Part shown: piece after piece, positions 41,167 through 49,946 of the stretch
Layout of the letters: each line of letters starts with the position of its first letter
Numbering within the stretch: position 1 is the stretch's first letter
Assembly: GCA_934162665.1 (NCBI GenBank)
Contig: CAKPJN010000001.1
Location: 62,001-126,000 of the forward strand
DNA length: 64,000 bases
Origin: an uncultured Bacilli bacterium
GTDB lineage: Bacteria > Bacillota_I > Bacilli_A > RF39 > UBA660
Direction of reading: 5' to 3'
Made by a program: the position numbers and the translations under genes
Notes under the pieces: model-generated
Told to the model about the DNA's origin: nothing
Database searches by the model: none
Seen by the model: the letters and a program-made list of their open reading frames with translations, nothing else

Positions 41167-43434
41167 ATGAAGAAAAATGGAAGGAAAAAGACTATAACTA
41201 CTACAGTTATATTAGTTTTATTAATGATTGGGATATGTTTATCTTTTATTCCAATTTTTAAGAATTTAAATTTTGGATTAGATTTGCAAGGAGGATTTGA
41301 AGTATTATATAAAGTTAGTTCTATTGATGGCTCTAAAATGAATAAAGATAAGTTAATGGCTACTTATAAAACACTTCAAAAAAGAATTGATAGTTTGGGT
41401 GTAAATGAACCTGAAATTATTTTAGAGGGTAATGATAGAATTCGTGTTAAACTTGCAGGTGTTAAGAATCCAGATGAAGCGCGTAAACAGCTTTCAACAG
41501 TTGCAACATTATCTTTTAGAGATACTGATGATAATTTACTTATGAGTAGTGATGTATTAAAAGCAGGTGGTGCGAAAGTTAGTGAAGATTCATCAGGTAA
41601 TCCAGCAGTTTTATTATCTGTAAAAGATAAGGATAAATTTTATGAAGTTACTAATAAAGTTAAAAATTATGATGAAAATATGATTGTAATCTGGTTAGAT
41701 TATGATGAAATGAAAAATAGTTTTGAGAAAGAAGCTAATAATTGTGGAACAAGTGGTTCTAATTGTTTAAGTGCCGCAACTGTTTCACAAGGATTTGCTA
41801 GTGATGTTATTATACAAGGTAATTTTACTATCGATGAAGTTAATAACTTGGTAGATTTAATTAATAGTGGATCACTTCCAAGTAAGCTTACAGAAATTTC
41901 TTCAAAGACAGTAGGAGCATCTTTTGGAGATGCGACATTATCTAAGACTTTAATAGCTGGAATCATTGGAATTAGTGCAATTATTTTGGTATTGGTTTTT
42001 GTATATCATTTTGCAGGATTTATTTCTAGTGTTTCGATGTTAATTTATACATTCTTAGTATTCTTGGTATTTTGGACTATAGGTGGTGTATTAACATTAC
42101 CTGGTATTGCAGCATTAGTTTTAGGAATTGGTATGGCAGTTGACTCAAATGTTATTACTTTCTCTAGAATTAAAGATGAACTATATAAAGGAAAGAGTCT
42201 ACCTAATGCTTTTAAAGAGGGTACTAAATCTAGTTTTAGTGCAATACTTGATTCTAATTTAACTACTTTGATTGTTGCAATCATTATGTTTGTTTTTGGA
42301 GAAAGTAGTGTTAAAGGTTTTGCAACTATGTTAATTATTACAGTAGCTGTTACAATGTTTACAATGGTATTTTTAACTAGAGTTTTACTTAAAGCTTTTG
42401 TAAAGACTAATTACTTTAATGATAAAACAAAGCTATTTATTAATGTTAATAGTGAAGATATTCCTAATGTTTCTAAGAATGAAAAAGTTAAAGTTGAACC
42501 ATTTAAAAATGTAAATTTCTTAAGACATACTAATAAATTTGTAATGTTTTCAATTATTATTATTTTAGCAGGTGTAGTATTAATTGGTACTCGTGGATTA
42601 AATCTTGGAATTGATTTTAAAGCGGGTAGTGATATTACAATAGATACTAATAAAACTATTACTAAAAAAGAAATTAAGTCTGATTTAGAAAAATTATCTT
42701 TAACAGCTAATGAAATTATTATTAATGAAGCTGGAGTAGATATTCAAGTAAAAGATACTTTATCAGCTAAAAAAATAGAAAAGGCAAATAATTATTTTGT
42801 TAAAAAGTATGACGCTAAGGTTAATATTGGAGTTGTTTCTAATGTCGTTAAACAAGAGTTAATTAAAAATGCAATATTAGCAGTTTTACTTGCGACTATT
42901 GGAATTATACTTTATGTATCTGTTAGATTTAAATTTAGTTATGCAGTTGGTGGTGTTGTTGCACTACTTCATGATGTTTTAATTATAATTGCATTATTTA
43001 GTATCTTCCATTTAGAAGTTTCTGTTATGTTTATTGCAGCAGTTTTAGCCATAATTGGGTATTCTATTAATGATACTATTGTTTTATTTGATAGAATTCG
43101 TGAAAATCTTAAAAATAAAAACAAAAAGATTACAAGTGAAGATTTAGAAGTTATAAGTAACAAAAGTATTCAAGAAACATTTAGTAGAACTATTTATACA
43201 ACTATAACAACATTACTTCCAGTTATTGCATTAATATTCTTAGGATCTGGTGAAATTTTAACATTTAACTTGGCCATGTTATTTGGATTAATATCTGGAA
43301 CTTATTCTTCAATATTTATTGCAACTGCAATATTTGTAGCTATTGAAAAGAGGCAACTTGGTAAACCTAAAAAGATAAAGAAACAATATACTGATGACTT
43401 ATGTGAAAAACAAATTAAAGGAGTTAATTGCTAG
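41167..43434 (+). CDS. secDF: protein translocase subunit SecDF (fused)
   Basis: 755 residues from ATG 41167 (GAGATGTG upstream; an apparent start at 41131 overlaps the previous gene). The SecD half has an N-terminal helix, Leu-Gly-Leu-type Asp-Leu-Gln-Gly-Gly-Phe motif and a membrane domain ending near 430; the SecF half starts near 465 with its own Gly-Ile-Asp-Phe-Lys-Ala-Gly motif and Asp-Arg-Ile-Arg-Glu near its end. Twelve membrane segments in total. It uses the proton gradient to pull secreted proteins across the membrane. The fusion is typical of Bacillus-like lineages. Confidence 0.95.
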   Translation: MKKNGRKKTITTTVILVLLMIGICLSFIPIFKNLNFGLDLQGGFEVLYKVSSIDGSKMNKDKLMATYKTLQKRIDSLGVNEPEIILEGNDRIRVKLAGVKNPDEARKQLSTVATLSFRDTDDNLLMSSDVLKAGGAKVSEDSSGNPAVLLSVKDKDKFYEVTNKVKNYDENMIVIWLDYDEMKNSFEKEANNCGTSGSNCLSAATVSQGFASDVIIQGNFTIDEVNNLVDLINSGSLPSKLTEISSKTVGASFGDATLSKTLIAGIIGISAIILVLVFVYHFAGFISSVSMLIYTFLVFLVFWTIGGVLTLPGIAALVLGIGMAVDSNVITFSRIKDELYKGKSLPNAFKEGTKSSFSAILDSNLTTLIVAIIMFVFGESSVKGFATMLIITVAVTMFTMVFLTRVLLKAFVKTNYFNDKTKLFINVNSEDIPNVSKNEKVKVEPFKNVNFLRHTNKFVMFSIIIILAGVVLIGTRGLNLGIDFKAGSDITIDTNKTITKKEIKSDLEKLSLTANEIIINEAGVDIQVKDTLSAKKIEKANNYFVKKYDAKVNIGVVSNVVKQELIKNAILAVLLATIGIILYVSVRFKFSYAVGGVVALLHDVLIIIALFSIFHLEVSVMFIAAVLAIIGYSINDTIVLFDRIRENLKNKNKKITSEDLEVISNKSIQETFSRTIYTTITTLLPVIALIFLGSGEILTFNLAMLFGLISGTYSSIFIATAIFVAIEKRQLGKPKKIKKQYTDDLCEKQIKGVNC

Positions 43435-43441
43435 GAGGGAG

Positions 43442-45604
43442 ATGGTTCCTACGACAAAAGTTAAGGAAAATATAACAATAGATAATATTATAGAAAAAGC
43501 ACATATTTATATTGAGGATGAAGCTTCTTTAGAAAATATTCGTAAAGCATATCTATTTGCTCAAGAAAAACATGAGGGACAATTTAGAAAGTCTGGAGAA
43601 GAATATATTATTCATCCTTTGAATGTTGCTTTAATACTTACAACTGTTTATGCTGATAGTGTAACTATACAGGCAGGTCTTTTGCACGATGTATTAGAAG
43701 ATTGTGATTGTACTGAAGAAGAAATGATTAATGAATTTGGGGAAGAAGTTACTAAGCTAGTTCAAGGTGTTACTAAACTTTCTAAAATTCATTTTTCTAC
43801 TGAAAATGAGTATTTAATAGATTATTACAAAAAAATAATTGTTGGAATGAGTGAAGATGTTAGAGTTATTATTATAAAACTTGCTGATAGACTTCATAAT
43901 ATGAGAACTCTTTGGGCTTTACCAGAGGAAAAGCAAAAAATAAAAGCAAAAGAAGCTTTAGAGATTTTAGCGCCAATTGCGCACCATTTAGGTATTCATA
44001 AAATTAAGAGTGAATTGGAAGATTTATCTCTTAGATATTTAAAACCTGATGTGTTCTATGATATTGCAGAAAGATTAAATAAGACAAAGTTAGAACGAGA
44101 TAAAACAGTTTTTGATATGATGAATGATGTTACTAATTTACTTACTGAGCATCATATTCCTCATGAGATCAAGGGACGTTCCAAAAGCATTTATAGTATT
44201 TATAACAAATTAAATAAAGGTAAAAAGTTTAGTGATATTTATGATTTGTTAGCTATTCGTATTTTAGTAAATACTGAGCAAGAATGTTATTTAGCATTAG
44301 GAATAATTCATTCTAGATTTAGACCTTTACCAAAACGCTTTAAAGATTATATAGCTATGCCTAAACCAAATATGTATCAATCTCTACATACAACAGTATT
44401 TGGTATTGATGGTTATTTATTTGAAATCCAAATTAGAACTTATGATATGGATGAAGTTGCTGAAAATGGAGTTGCAGCACATTGGGCATATAAAGAAAAA
44501 CAAGATGCTACTGTTAATTTTAAAAATACAACAGAACAAAAATTACAGTTCTTTAAATCTATTATTGATTTGTCACAAGATAAGATGAGTAGTGAAGAAT
44601 TTGTTAATAGTGTAAGAGATGAAGTATTAAATAATAATATTTATGTTTTTACTCCTAAGGGTGATGTTATTGAATTGCCAAAGGGGGCAACTCCACTTGA
44701 TTTTGCTTATAAGGTTCATACTAAAGTTGGAGAAACTACTGTTGGAGCTATTGTTAATAATAATATTGTTCCACTTGATTATGAACTTCAAAATAATGAT
44801 ATAGTTAAAATAAATACTAATAAAAATTCTACTCCTTCTCGTGAGTGGATTAATATGGTAAAAGCAACACAAACTAAAAATAAAATTAAAAGTTTCTTTA
44901 CTAAGAATGATAGAGAAGTTTATATTGAACGAGGAAAATATAATTTAGAAAAAGAACTTAGAAAAAGAAAAATAGTATTTTCAGACTTTTTTAGTGATGA
45001 AAATATTAAAGAAATTTGTGATGTGATAAAGACAGATGATTTAGAGGATATTTATTTGGCAGTGGGTAATGGTAAAGCTTCACCAAACTCTGTTATTAAT
45101 GTTATTTATAAAGAAAAAGAACAACCTAAAGTTGTTAAAGTTTTACCTAAGAATAAAGATAATAACGCAGATGTTATTGTTAATGGTATTGATAATGTAA
45201 AAGTTAATTTAGCTCGTTGTTGTGATCCAATATATGGTGATGATATTATTGGTTATATAACTAAAGGTAATGGTATTACTGTTCATAGAAGTAATTGTCA
45301 TAATTTAACAACTTTAGAGAATAGATGTTTAGAAGTAAGCTGGAATCCATCTATTAATTTAAGTAAACGTTATCTTAGTAGATTAGTTATTTATTCTAAT
45401 ACAAAAGATAATCATATGCTTGATATTATGCAATCTATATCAATGTTAGATGTTTTTGTAGATGAATTTAAAACAATAAGTAAGACAAATGAATTTGTAT
45501 ATGAAGTTTTATTATATGTTAAAAGTCTAAAACAGCTTGATAAAGTGTTGATTGCGTTAAATAGACAAAGTTATATTACTAAGGTTAAGAGGATTATGAG
45601 ATGA
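43442..45604 (+). CDS. rel: bifunctional (p)ppGpp synthetase/hydrolase
   Basis: 720 residues if ATG 43442 is used; AGGAGGG lies upstream but with short spacing, and ATG 43394 would overlap secDF by 41 bases. HD hydrolase domain (His-Asp in Leu-Leu-His-Asp-Val-Leu-Glu-Asp), synthetase domain (Arg-Phe-Lys-Asp-Tyr-Ile-Ala-Met-Pro-Lys), TGS domain (about 380-445), a zinc-finger-like region and a C-terminal ACT domain. Both active sites appear intact. It controls the stringent response. Overlaps dtd by 4 bases (ATGA). Confidence 0.95.
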   Translation: MVPTTKVKENITIDNIIEKAHIYIEDEASLENIRKAYLFAQEKHEGQFRKSGEEYIIHPLNVALILTTVYADSVTIQAGLLHDVLEDCDCTEEEMINEFGEEVTKLVQGVTKLSKIHFSTENEYLIDYYKKIIVGMSEDVRVIIIKLADRLHNMRTLWALPEEKQKIKAKEALEILAPIAHHLGIHKIKSELEDLSLRYLKPDVFYDIAERLNKTKLERDKTVFDMMNDVTNLLTEHHIPHEIKGRSKSIYSIYNKLNKGKKFSDIYDLLAIRILVNTEQECYLALGIIHSRFRPLPKRFKDYIAMPKPNMYQSLHTTVFGIDGYLFEIQIRTYDMDEVAENGVAAHWAYKEKQDATVNFKNTTEQKLQFFKSIIDLSQDKMSSEEFVNSVRDEVLNNNIYVFTPKGDVIELPKGATPLDFAYKVHTKVGETTVGAIVNNNIVPLDYELQNNDIVKINTNKNSTPSREWINMVKATQTKNKIKSFFTKNDREVYIERGKYNLEKELRKRKIVFSDFFSDENIKEICDVIKTDDLEDIYLAVGNGKASPNSVINVIYKEKEQPKVVKVLPKNKDNNADVIVNGIDNVKVNLARCCDPIYGDDIIGYITKGNGITVHRSNCHNLTTLENRCLEVSWNPSINLSKRYLSRLVIYSNTKDNHMLDIMQSISMLDVFVDEFKTISKTNEFVYEVLLYVKSLKQLDKVLIALNRQSYITKVKRIMR

Positions 45605-46035
45605 GAGTTTTAGTACAGAGAAGTTCTCCTGCAAGTGTTATAGTTTCTGACAAAGTAGTAGGTAAAATTGATTTTGGACTTGTATTATTTGTTGGTTTTA
45701 CTGATGGTGATGATTTAAATAAGATTGATTATATGATAAATAAAATTTTAAATTTAAGGATTTTTCCTGACGAAAACAATGTAATGAATAAAAGTATCTT
45801 AGATGTAGGTGGTAGTATATTATCTATTTCTCAGTTTACTTTATATGGTGATTGTAGTAAAGGTAATAGACCTAGTTATGTTAAAGCTTTATCAACTGAT
45901 CAAGCTAGAGTATTATATGATGAGTTTAATAATAGATTAAGTGCATATATTAAAATAGAAACTGGTATTTTTGGTGCAGATATGAATGTTAGTATAAATA
46001 ATATTGGACCTACAACAATATGGTTAGAAAGGTGA
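45601..46035 (+). CDS. dtd: D-aminoacyl-tRNA deacylase
   Basis: 144 residues. The active-site strand Ser-Ile-Ser-Gln-Phe-Thr-Leu-Tyr-Gly-Asp and the C-terminal Asn-Ile-Gly-Pro-Thr-Thr (family Asn-x-Gly-Pro-Val-Thr, with Thr replacing Val) are present. It removes D-amino acids and Gly from mischarged tRNA. The rel-dtd order is conserved in Bacillus. Translation is coupled to rel by the ATGA overlap. Confidence 0.95.
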   Translation: MRVLVQRSSPASVIVSDKVVGKIDFGLVLFVGFTDGDDLNKIDYMINKILNLRIFPDENNVMNKSILDVGGSILSISQFTLYGDCSKGNRPSYVKALSTDQARVLYDEFNNRLSAYIKIETGIFGADMNVSINNIGPTTIWLER

Positions 46036-46040
46036 TTTGA

Positions 46041-47099
46041 ATGTTTTCTAATAAAATAAATTATAAGTTATTAAATATTACAGCTTTGATGTTACTTTTA
46101 TATATTGGTTTTTCTAATGTTGGACTTTGGTGGGGTGTTTTTAGTAAGATAGTTTCATTACTTGGGCCGTTTATCGTTGCCTTTGCATTTAGTTATGCTC
46201 TAACTCCTTTAGTTAAAAAGTTAGAAGAAAAAGGAATTAGAAAAGGGTTGGCTGTTTTAGTTGTTGTTTTTGCAGTTGTTTTAATTGTTGGTGGGCTGTT
46301 AGCGGTTAGTCTTCCTATGATTTATGATCAATTAGTTTTGTTTGCAAAGATGACTATTGAATTTTTACAAAATATTGGAGATAAATTTAATTTAAATTTA
46401 GGAAGTTTTGAAATTAAGATCGTTGATTATTTAAATGACGCAATTAAGAGTATAGGAGCTTTAGCTTCAGCAACTACAATGGGATTAATTTCTAAATCAC
46501 TTGATTTTGCTTCTAAATTTATAGTTGGTTTTGTTGGTTTCATTTACTTTTTGGCTGATATGGATAAAATCAAAAAATGGACTAAGGAAATATTATTATC
46601 TATTAATAAAAGAAGTTATAAGTATTTTAAAGCACTAGATACAGAAATAGGACAGTATATAAAAGGTCTTGGTATTTTTATGGTAATTCAATTAGTAGAA
46701 TATAGTTTCTTATTTTTTATAGTTGGGCATCCAAACTGGTTAATATTAGGAATTCTTGCTTGTATAACAACTATAATTCCTTATTTTGGGGGTTTAATTA
46801 CTAATTTAATTGCGATAGTTACTGCAAGTGTAGTATCAACTCCATTATTTATTGCGACAATTGTTATTTGTTTAATATTCCCGCAATTAGATGGTTATGT
46901 TATATCTCCTAAAGTATATGGTAAAACTAATAATGTTAATCCGTTAATTACAATTATGGCAGTCAGCGTTGGGGGAACTTTAGCAGGCATGGTTGGTATT
47001 ATTGTGGCATTACCTGTTTATCTATTTATTAGAGGTACTTATCAATTCTTTAAAAAAGATTTAGAAAAAGGTATGAAAAAAGTAAAAGACGCTATTTAA
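46041..47099 (+). CDS. AI-2E family transporter
   Basis: 352 residues with about seven or eight membrane segments and the family's C-terminal motif Pro-Gln-Leu-Asp-Gly-Tyr-Val-Ile-Ser-Pro-Lys-Val-Tyr-Gly-Lys plus Asn-Pro-Leu. Also present is Ile-Pro-Tyr-Phe-Gly-Gly. Members export small molecules or act as Na+/H+ antiporters; the transport substrate is not predictable. GGTGAT precedes the ATG, 6 bases after dtd. Confidence 0.92.
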   Translation: MFSNKINYKLLNITALMLLLYIGFSNVGLWWGVFSKIVSLLGPFIVAFAFSYALTPLVKKLEEKGIRKGLAVLVVVFAVVLIVGGLLAVSLPMIYDQLVLFAKMTIEFLQNIGDKFNLNLGSFEIKIVDYLNDAIKSIGALASATTMGLISKSLDFASKFIVGFVGFIYFLADMDKIKKWTKEILLSINKRSYKYFKALDTEIGQYIKGLGIFMVIQLVEYSFLFFIVGHPNWLILGILACITTIIPYFGGLITNLIAIVTASVVSTPLFIATIVICLIFPQLDGYVISPKVYGKTNNVNPLITIMAVSVGGTLAGMVGIIVALPVYLFIRGTYQFFKKDLEKGMKKVKDAI

Positions 47100-47124
47100 T
47101 ATATTTCAGGGGAGTAGGTAGTAT

Positions 47125-48300
47125 ATGAAAATTTATGGAGCAGATGCTGATACAATAAAAAATGAGATTTTATCACTTAGAGAAAAATTGGTTACCGCTA
47201 AGACTGTTGCTGAAGAACAGTTATGTATATCAGATATAGAATTATTAAATGTACTTTATAATTGTCTTACACATAATAACGTTGAAGGATTTAATAAAAT
47301 TTTTAAAAATAATAGAGGTAAATTAATAAATTGTAGTAACTTTTATAATAAGTTAAATGATACATATAATAATAAAGTTATAGCTAATAAGAATTTTATA
47401 AATTATTTATCTTCGAGAAGTTTGAATGTTTATGCTAAGGAATTATATAAATATATAGATAAAGATATTATTGAAGAAGAAATTTTTAATGAGGATGATG
47501 CAAGTATTATATTACATTCATTTTTTAGAAAGTATCATCCTAAAGATGTTGATTTTGTAGATGAAATTATTTTAAATAAAAGAGTATTAAGGACTGATAT
47601 TTTAGATAAATATTGTGGCCTTTGTTTCTATGTATATAAATCCTTGCCATTTTTAGTGGTAGAGAATCCTAGATATAGTGTAAAGACGATAAAATCTCTA
47701 ATTCATGAGTTAGGGCATGCAATCGATTTTAAAAATATGAATGATAATTTTTCTGTAAATAAAATAGAAAAATACTTGGAAATATCTCCTTATATAGAAG
47801 TTAATTCAAGATTATATGAAAAAGAAGCCTTAGAATTTTTTATTGATGAAGATATTAATAAGGATTATGCTGTTACTTTATTGGCGGATTATCATTATAC
47901 TAATTATTCATATTTATTAGATAGTTATTTTTTTACTTTGTTACCTGACTATTTATTAGAAAAAAATAAGTATTATAATTATTCTATGGATGAGTTAAAA
48001 CTTTTTATACCATTTGATAAGTATAATAGTGATATTTTTGATACTATAGGAGATGAAAAGATTAATTTATCAGATTCTTTTAACTATGGTATTGGAGGTT
48101 TAATCGCAACAATTCTTTCTTCTAAAATAAAAGAGGATAAAGATAGTGGTAATGTGTTATATAATAAATTTATGTCTAATAGAATGGATAGTTTTAGACC
48201 TAGTATATTTGATGAGTTAGGAATTGATTATAAAGAAGCGTCTAAATGTTTAAAGAAAGAGATAAATTATTTAGTGAAAAATAGCTTTCCTAATTCTTAA
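47125..48300 (+). CDS. putative zinc metallopeptidase (gluzincin, M3-like)
   Basis: 391 residues. A clear zinc site His-Glu-Leu-Gly-His (about 192-196) in Ile-His-Glu-Leu-Gly-His-Ala-Ile-Asp-Phe, with a downstream Glu in Pro-Tyr-Ile-Glu-Val-Asn-Ser-Arg (about 220-228) that fits the third ligand. The all-helical rest resembles oligopeptidase-type M3 folds, but the protein is shorter than PepF (about 600). No signal peptide. GGGGAGTAGG lies upstream. It directly precedes the hisS T-box leader; role unknown. Confidence 0.7.
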   Translation: MKIYGADADTIKNEILSLREKLVTAKTVAEEQLCISDIELLNVLYNCLTHNNVEGFNKIFKNNRGKLINCSNFYNKLNDTYNNKVIANKNFINYLSSRSLNVYAKELYKYIDKDIIEEEIFNEDDASIILHSFFRKYHPKDVDFVDEIILNKRVLRTDILDKYCGLCFYVYKSLPFLVVENPRYSVKTIKSLIHELGHAIDFKNMNDNFSVNKIEKYLEISPYIEVNSRLYEKEALEFFIDEDINKDYAVTLLADYHYTNYSYLLDSYFFTLLPDYLLEKNKYYNYSMDELKLFIPFDKYNSDIFDTIGDEKINLSDSFNYGIGGLIATILSSKIKEDKDSGNVLYNKFMSNRMDSFRPSIFDELGIDYKEASKCLKKEINYLVKNSFPNS

Positions 48301-48308
48301 TTTTAGAG

Positions 48309-48510
48309 TATAATAGAGTTATCTTCTTTGGAAAGAGTATATTCTTACTTATTTATAGAGAGAGTGTGGTTGGTGAAAACACTTATGATTAAGAGTAGAA
48401 GACATCCAAATAAAAAGAGGCGGGTTACTTCGTTATTAGTATTAAGAGTATAAATTAAGGTGGCACCACGGAAGAAATTTCGTCCTTAGGAGTGACATCT
48501 TTTTATTTTT
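48309..48510 (+). promoter_or_regulatory. T-box riboswitch upstream of hisS-aspS
   Basis: TATAAT at 48309-48314 begins the unit. The leader carries AGAGAG and GGTTGGTG elements of stem I and the canonical T-box sequence AAGGTGGCACCACGG (48457-48471) that pairs with the tRNA acceptor end, followed by CGTCCTT and a T-rich run near 48501. The probable specifier region reads GAAGACATCC: GAC (Asp, 48401-48403) and CAT (His, 48403-48405) overlap. Uncharged tRNA binding would let transcription read into hisS and aspS. Confidence 0.92.
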
Positions 48511-48528
48511 AATAAGAGGAGGATTATT

Positions 48529-49911
48529 ATGTTACAAAAACAAAAAGGTTGTAATGACATTACTGGGAGAGAAGCAAAGGTTTGGAAGTATGTAGAAAGT
48601 GTTATTGACGCTACTATGGAGAAGTATAATTATAATTATATTCGTACTCCAATTATAGAAGCTACAGAGTTATTTCATAGGGGAATAGGAGAGTCTACTG
48701 ATATTGTTTCTAAAGAGACATATGATTTTGTTGATCGTGGTGGTAGAAATATAACACTTCGTCCAGAGGGAACTGCTGGTGTAGTTAGAAGTTATATTGA
48801 AAATAAAATGTATGGAGATCCTAATCAACCAGTTAAAGTATATTATAATGGAACAATGTATAGATATGAAAGACCACAAAGTGGTAGGGATCGTGAACTT
48901 ACTCAATTTGGTATGGAGGTTTTAGGAAGTGATGATCCACTTGTTGATGCTGAAGTTATTTCTTTAGCGGTTAATATTTATAAAATGTTAGGTTTAAAAG
49001 AAATCAAAGTAAATATTAATTCACTTGGAGATAATGAATCTCGTCTTAAATATAGGGAAGTATTAGTTGATTATTTCAAGCCACATATAGATCTATTTTG
49101 TGATGATTGTAAAACTAGACTTGAAAAAAATCCACTTAGAATATTAGATTGTAAAGTAGATAGTGAAAATGAAATATTAAAGAATGCTCCTAAAACAATT
49201 GATTATTTAAATGATTTTAGTAGAGAAAGATTTGAAAAAGTTCAAGAATATTTAGATATCATGCAGGTAGATTATGAAATTAACCCTAACATTGTTAGAG
49301 GATTAGATTATTATAATCATACAGTATTTGAAATAGAAGCAAAAGTTGAAGGTTTTGGTAGTAACAATGTTTTAGGTGGTGGAGGAAGATACAATGGACT
49401 TTGTAGTCAATTGGATGGACCAGAAACTCCTTGTATAGGTTTTGCATCAGGTGTTGGAAGACTTGTACTTGCTTTAGAAAAAGAGAATGTTAAATTACCT
49501 ATCGTAGATGGTATAGATTTATTCTTAATGTATGTTAATGAAGAAGAAAAAAAGTATGCAGCTTATCTTTGTCAGGAGTTAAGAATGGCTGGATTTATTG
49601 TTGATACAGAATATACTGAAAGAGGTTTAAAAGGACAATTTAAGCAAGCTGATAGACTTAATGCAAAATATATAGCTGTTTTAAATAGTGAAGATTTAAA
49701 TAATAATGAAGTTAAAATTAAAAATAATAAAACAAAAGAGGAAGAAGTTATTAGTTTAGATGCTTTAATATATTACTTAGATGAAAAGTTAAATGCTTCT
49801 GATAATTTTGATGATTGCGATTGTGGTTGTGACGATGATTGTTACTGTGATGATTCCTGCGATTGCGATGGTTCTTGTGGTGGAGATTGTCATTGCCATC
49901 ATCATGAGTAA
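48529..49911 (+). CDS. hisS: histidyl-tRNA synthetase with Cys/His/Asp-rich tail
   Basis: 460 residues. Class II motifs are normal: motif 1 region Thr-Pro-Ile-Ile-Glu, motif 2 Tyr-Arg-Tyr-Glu-Arg-Pro-Gln-Ser-Gly-Arg, the His-A box Arg-Gly-Leu-Asp-Tyr-Tyr and motif 3 Gly-Phe-Ala-Ser-Gly-Val-Gly-Arg. The anticodon-binding domain ends near residue 424. After it comes a tail of about 36 residues with ten Cys, four His and many Asp/Gly, ending in three His and Glu; this is not a normal part of HisRS. AGGAGG precedes the ATG. It is co-transcribed with aspS under the T-box. Confidence 0.96.
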   Translation: MLQKQKGCNDITGREAKVWKYVESVIDATMEKYNYNYIRTPIIEATELFHRGIGESTDIVSKETYDFVDRGGRNITLRPEGTAGVVRSYIENKMYGDPNQPVKVYYNGTMYRYERPQSGRDRELTQFGMEVLGSDDPLVDAEVISLAVNIYKMLGLKEIKVNINSLGDNESRLKYREVLVDYFKPHIDLFCDDCKTRLEKNPLRILDCKVDSENEILKNAPKTIDYLNDFSRERFEKVQEYLDIMQVDYEINPNIVRGLDYYNHTVFEIEAKVEGFGSNNVLGGGGRYNGLCSQLDGPETPCIGFASGVGRLVLALEKENVKLPIVDGIDLFLMYVNEEEKKYAAYLCQELRMAGFIVDTEYTERGLKGQFKQADRLNAKYIAVLNSEDLNNNEVKIKNNKTKEEEVISLDALIYYLDEKLNASDNFDDCDCGCDDDCYCDDSCDCDGSCGGDCHCHHHE

Positions 49912-49946
49912 GACTATAATATAAAATTTAGAAGGGAAGTATAGAA

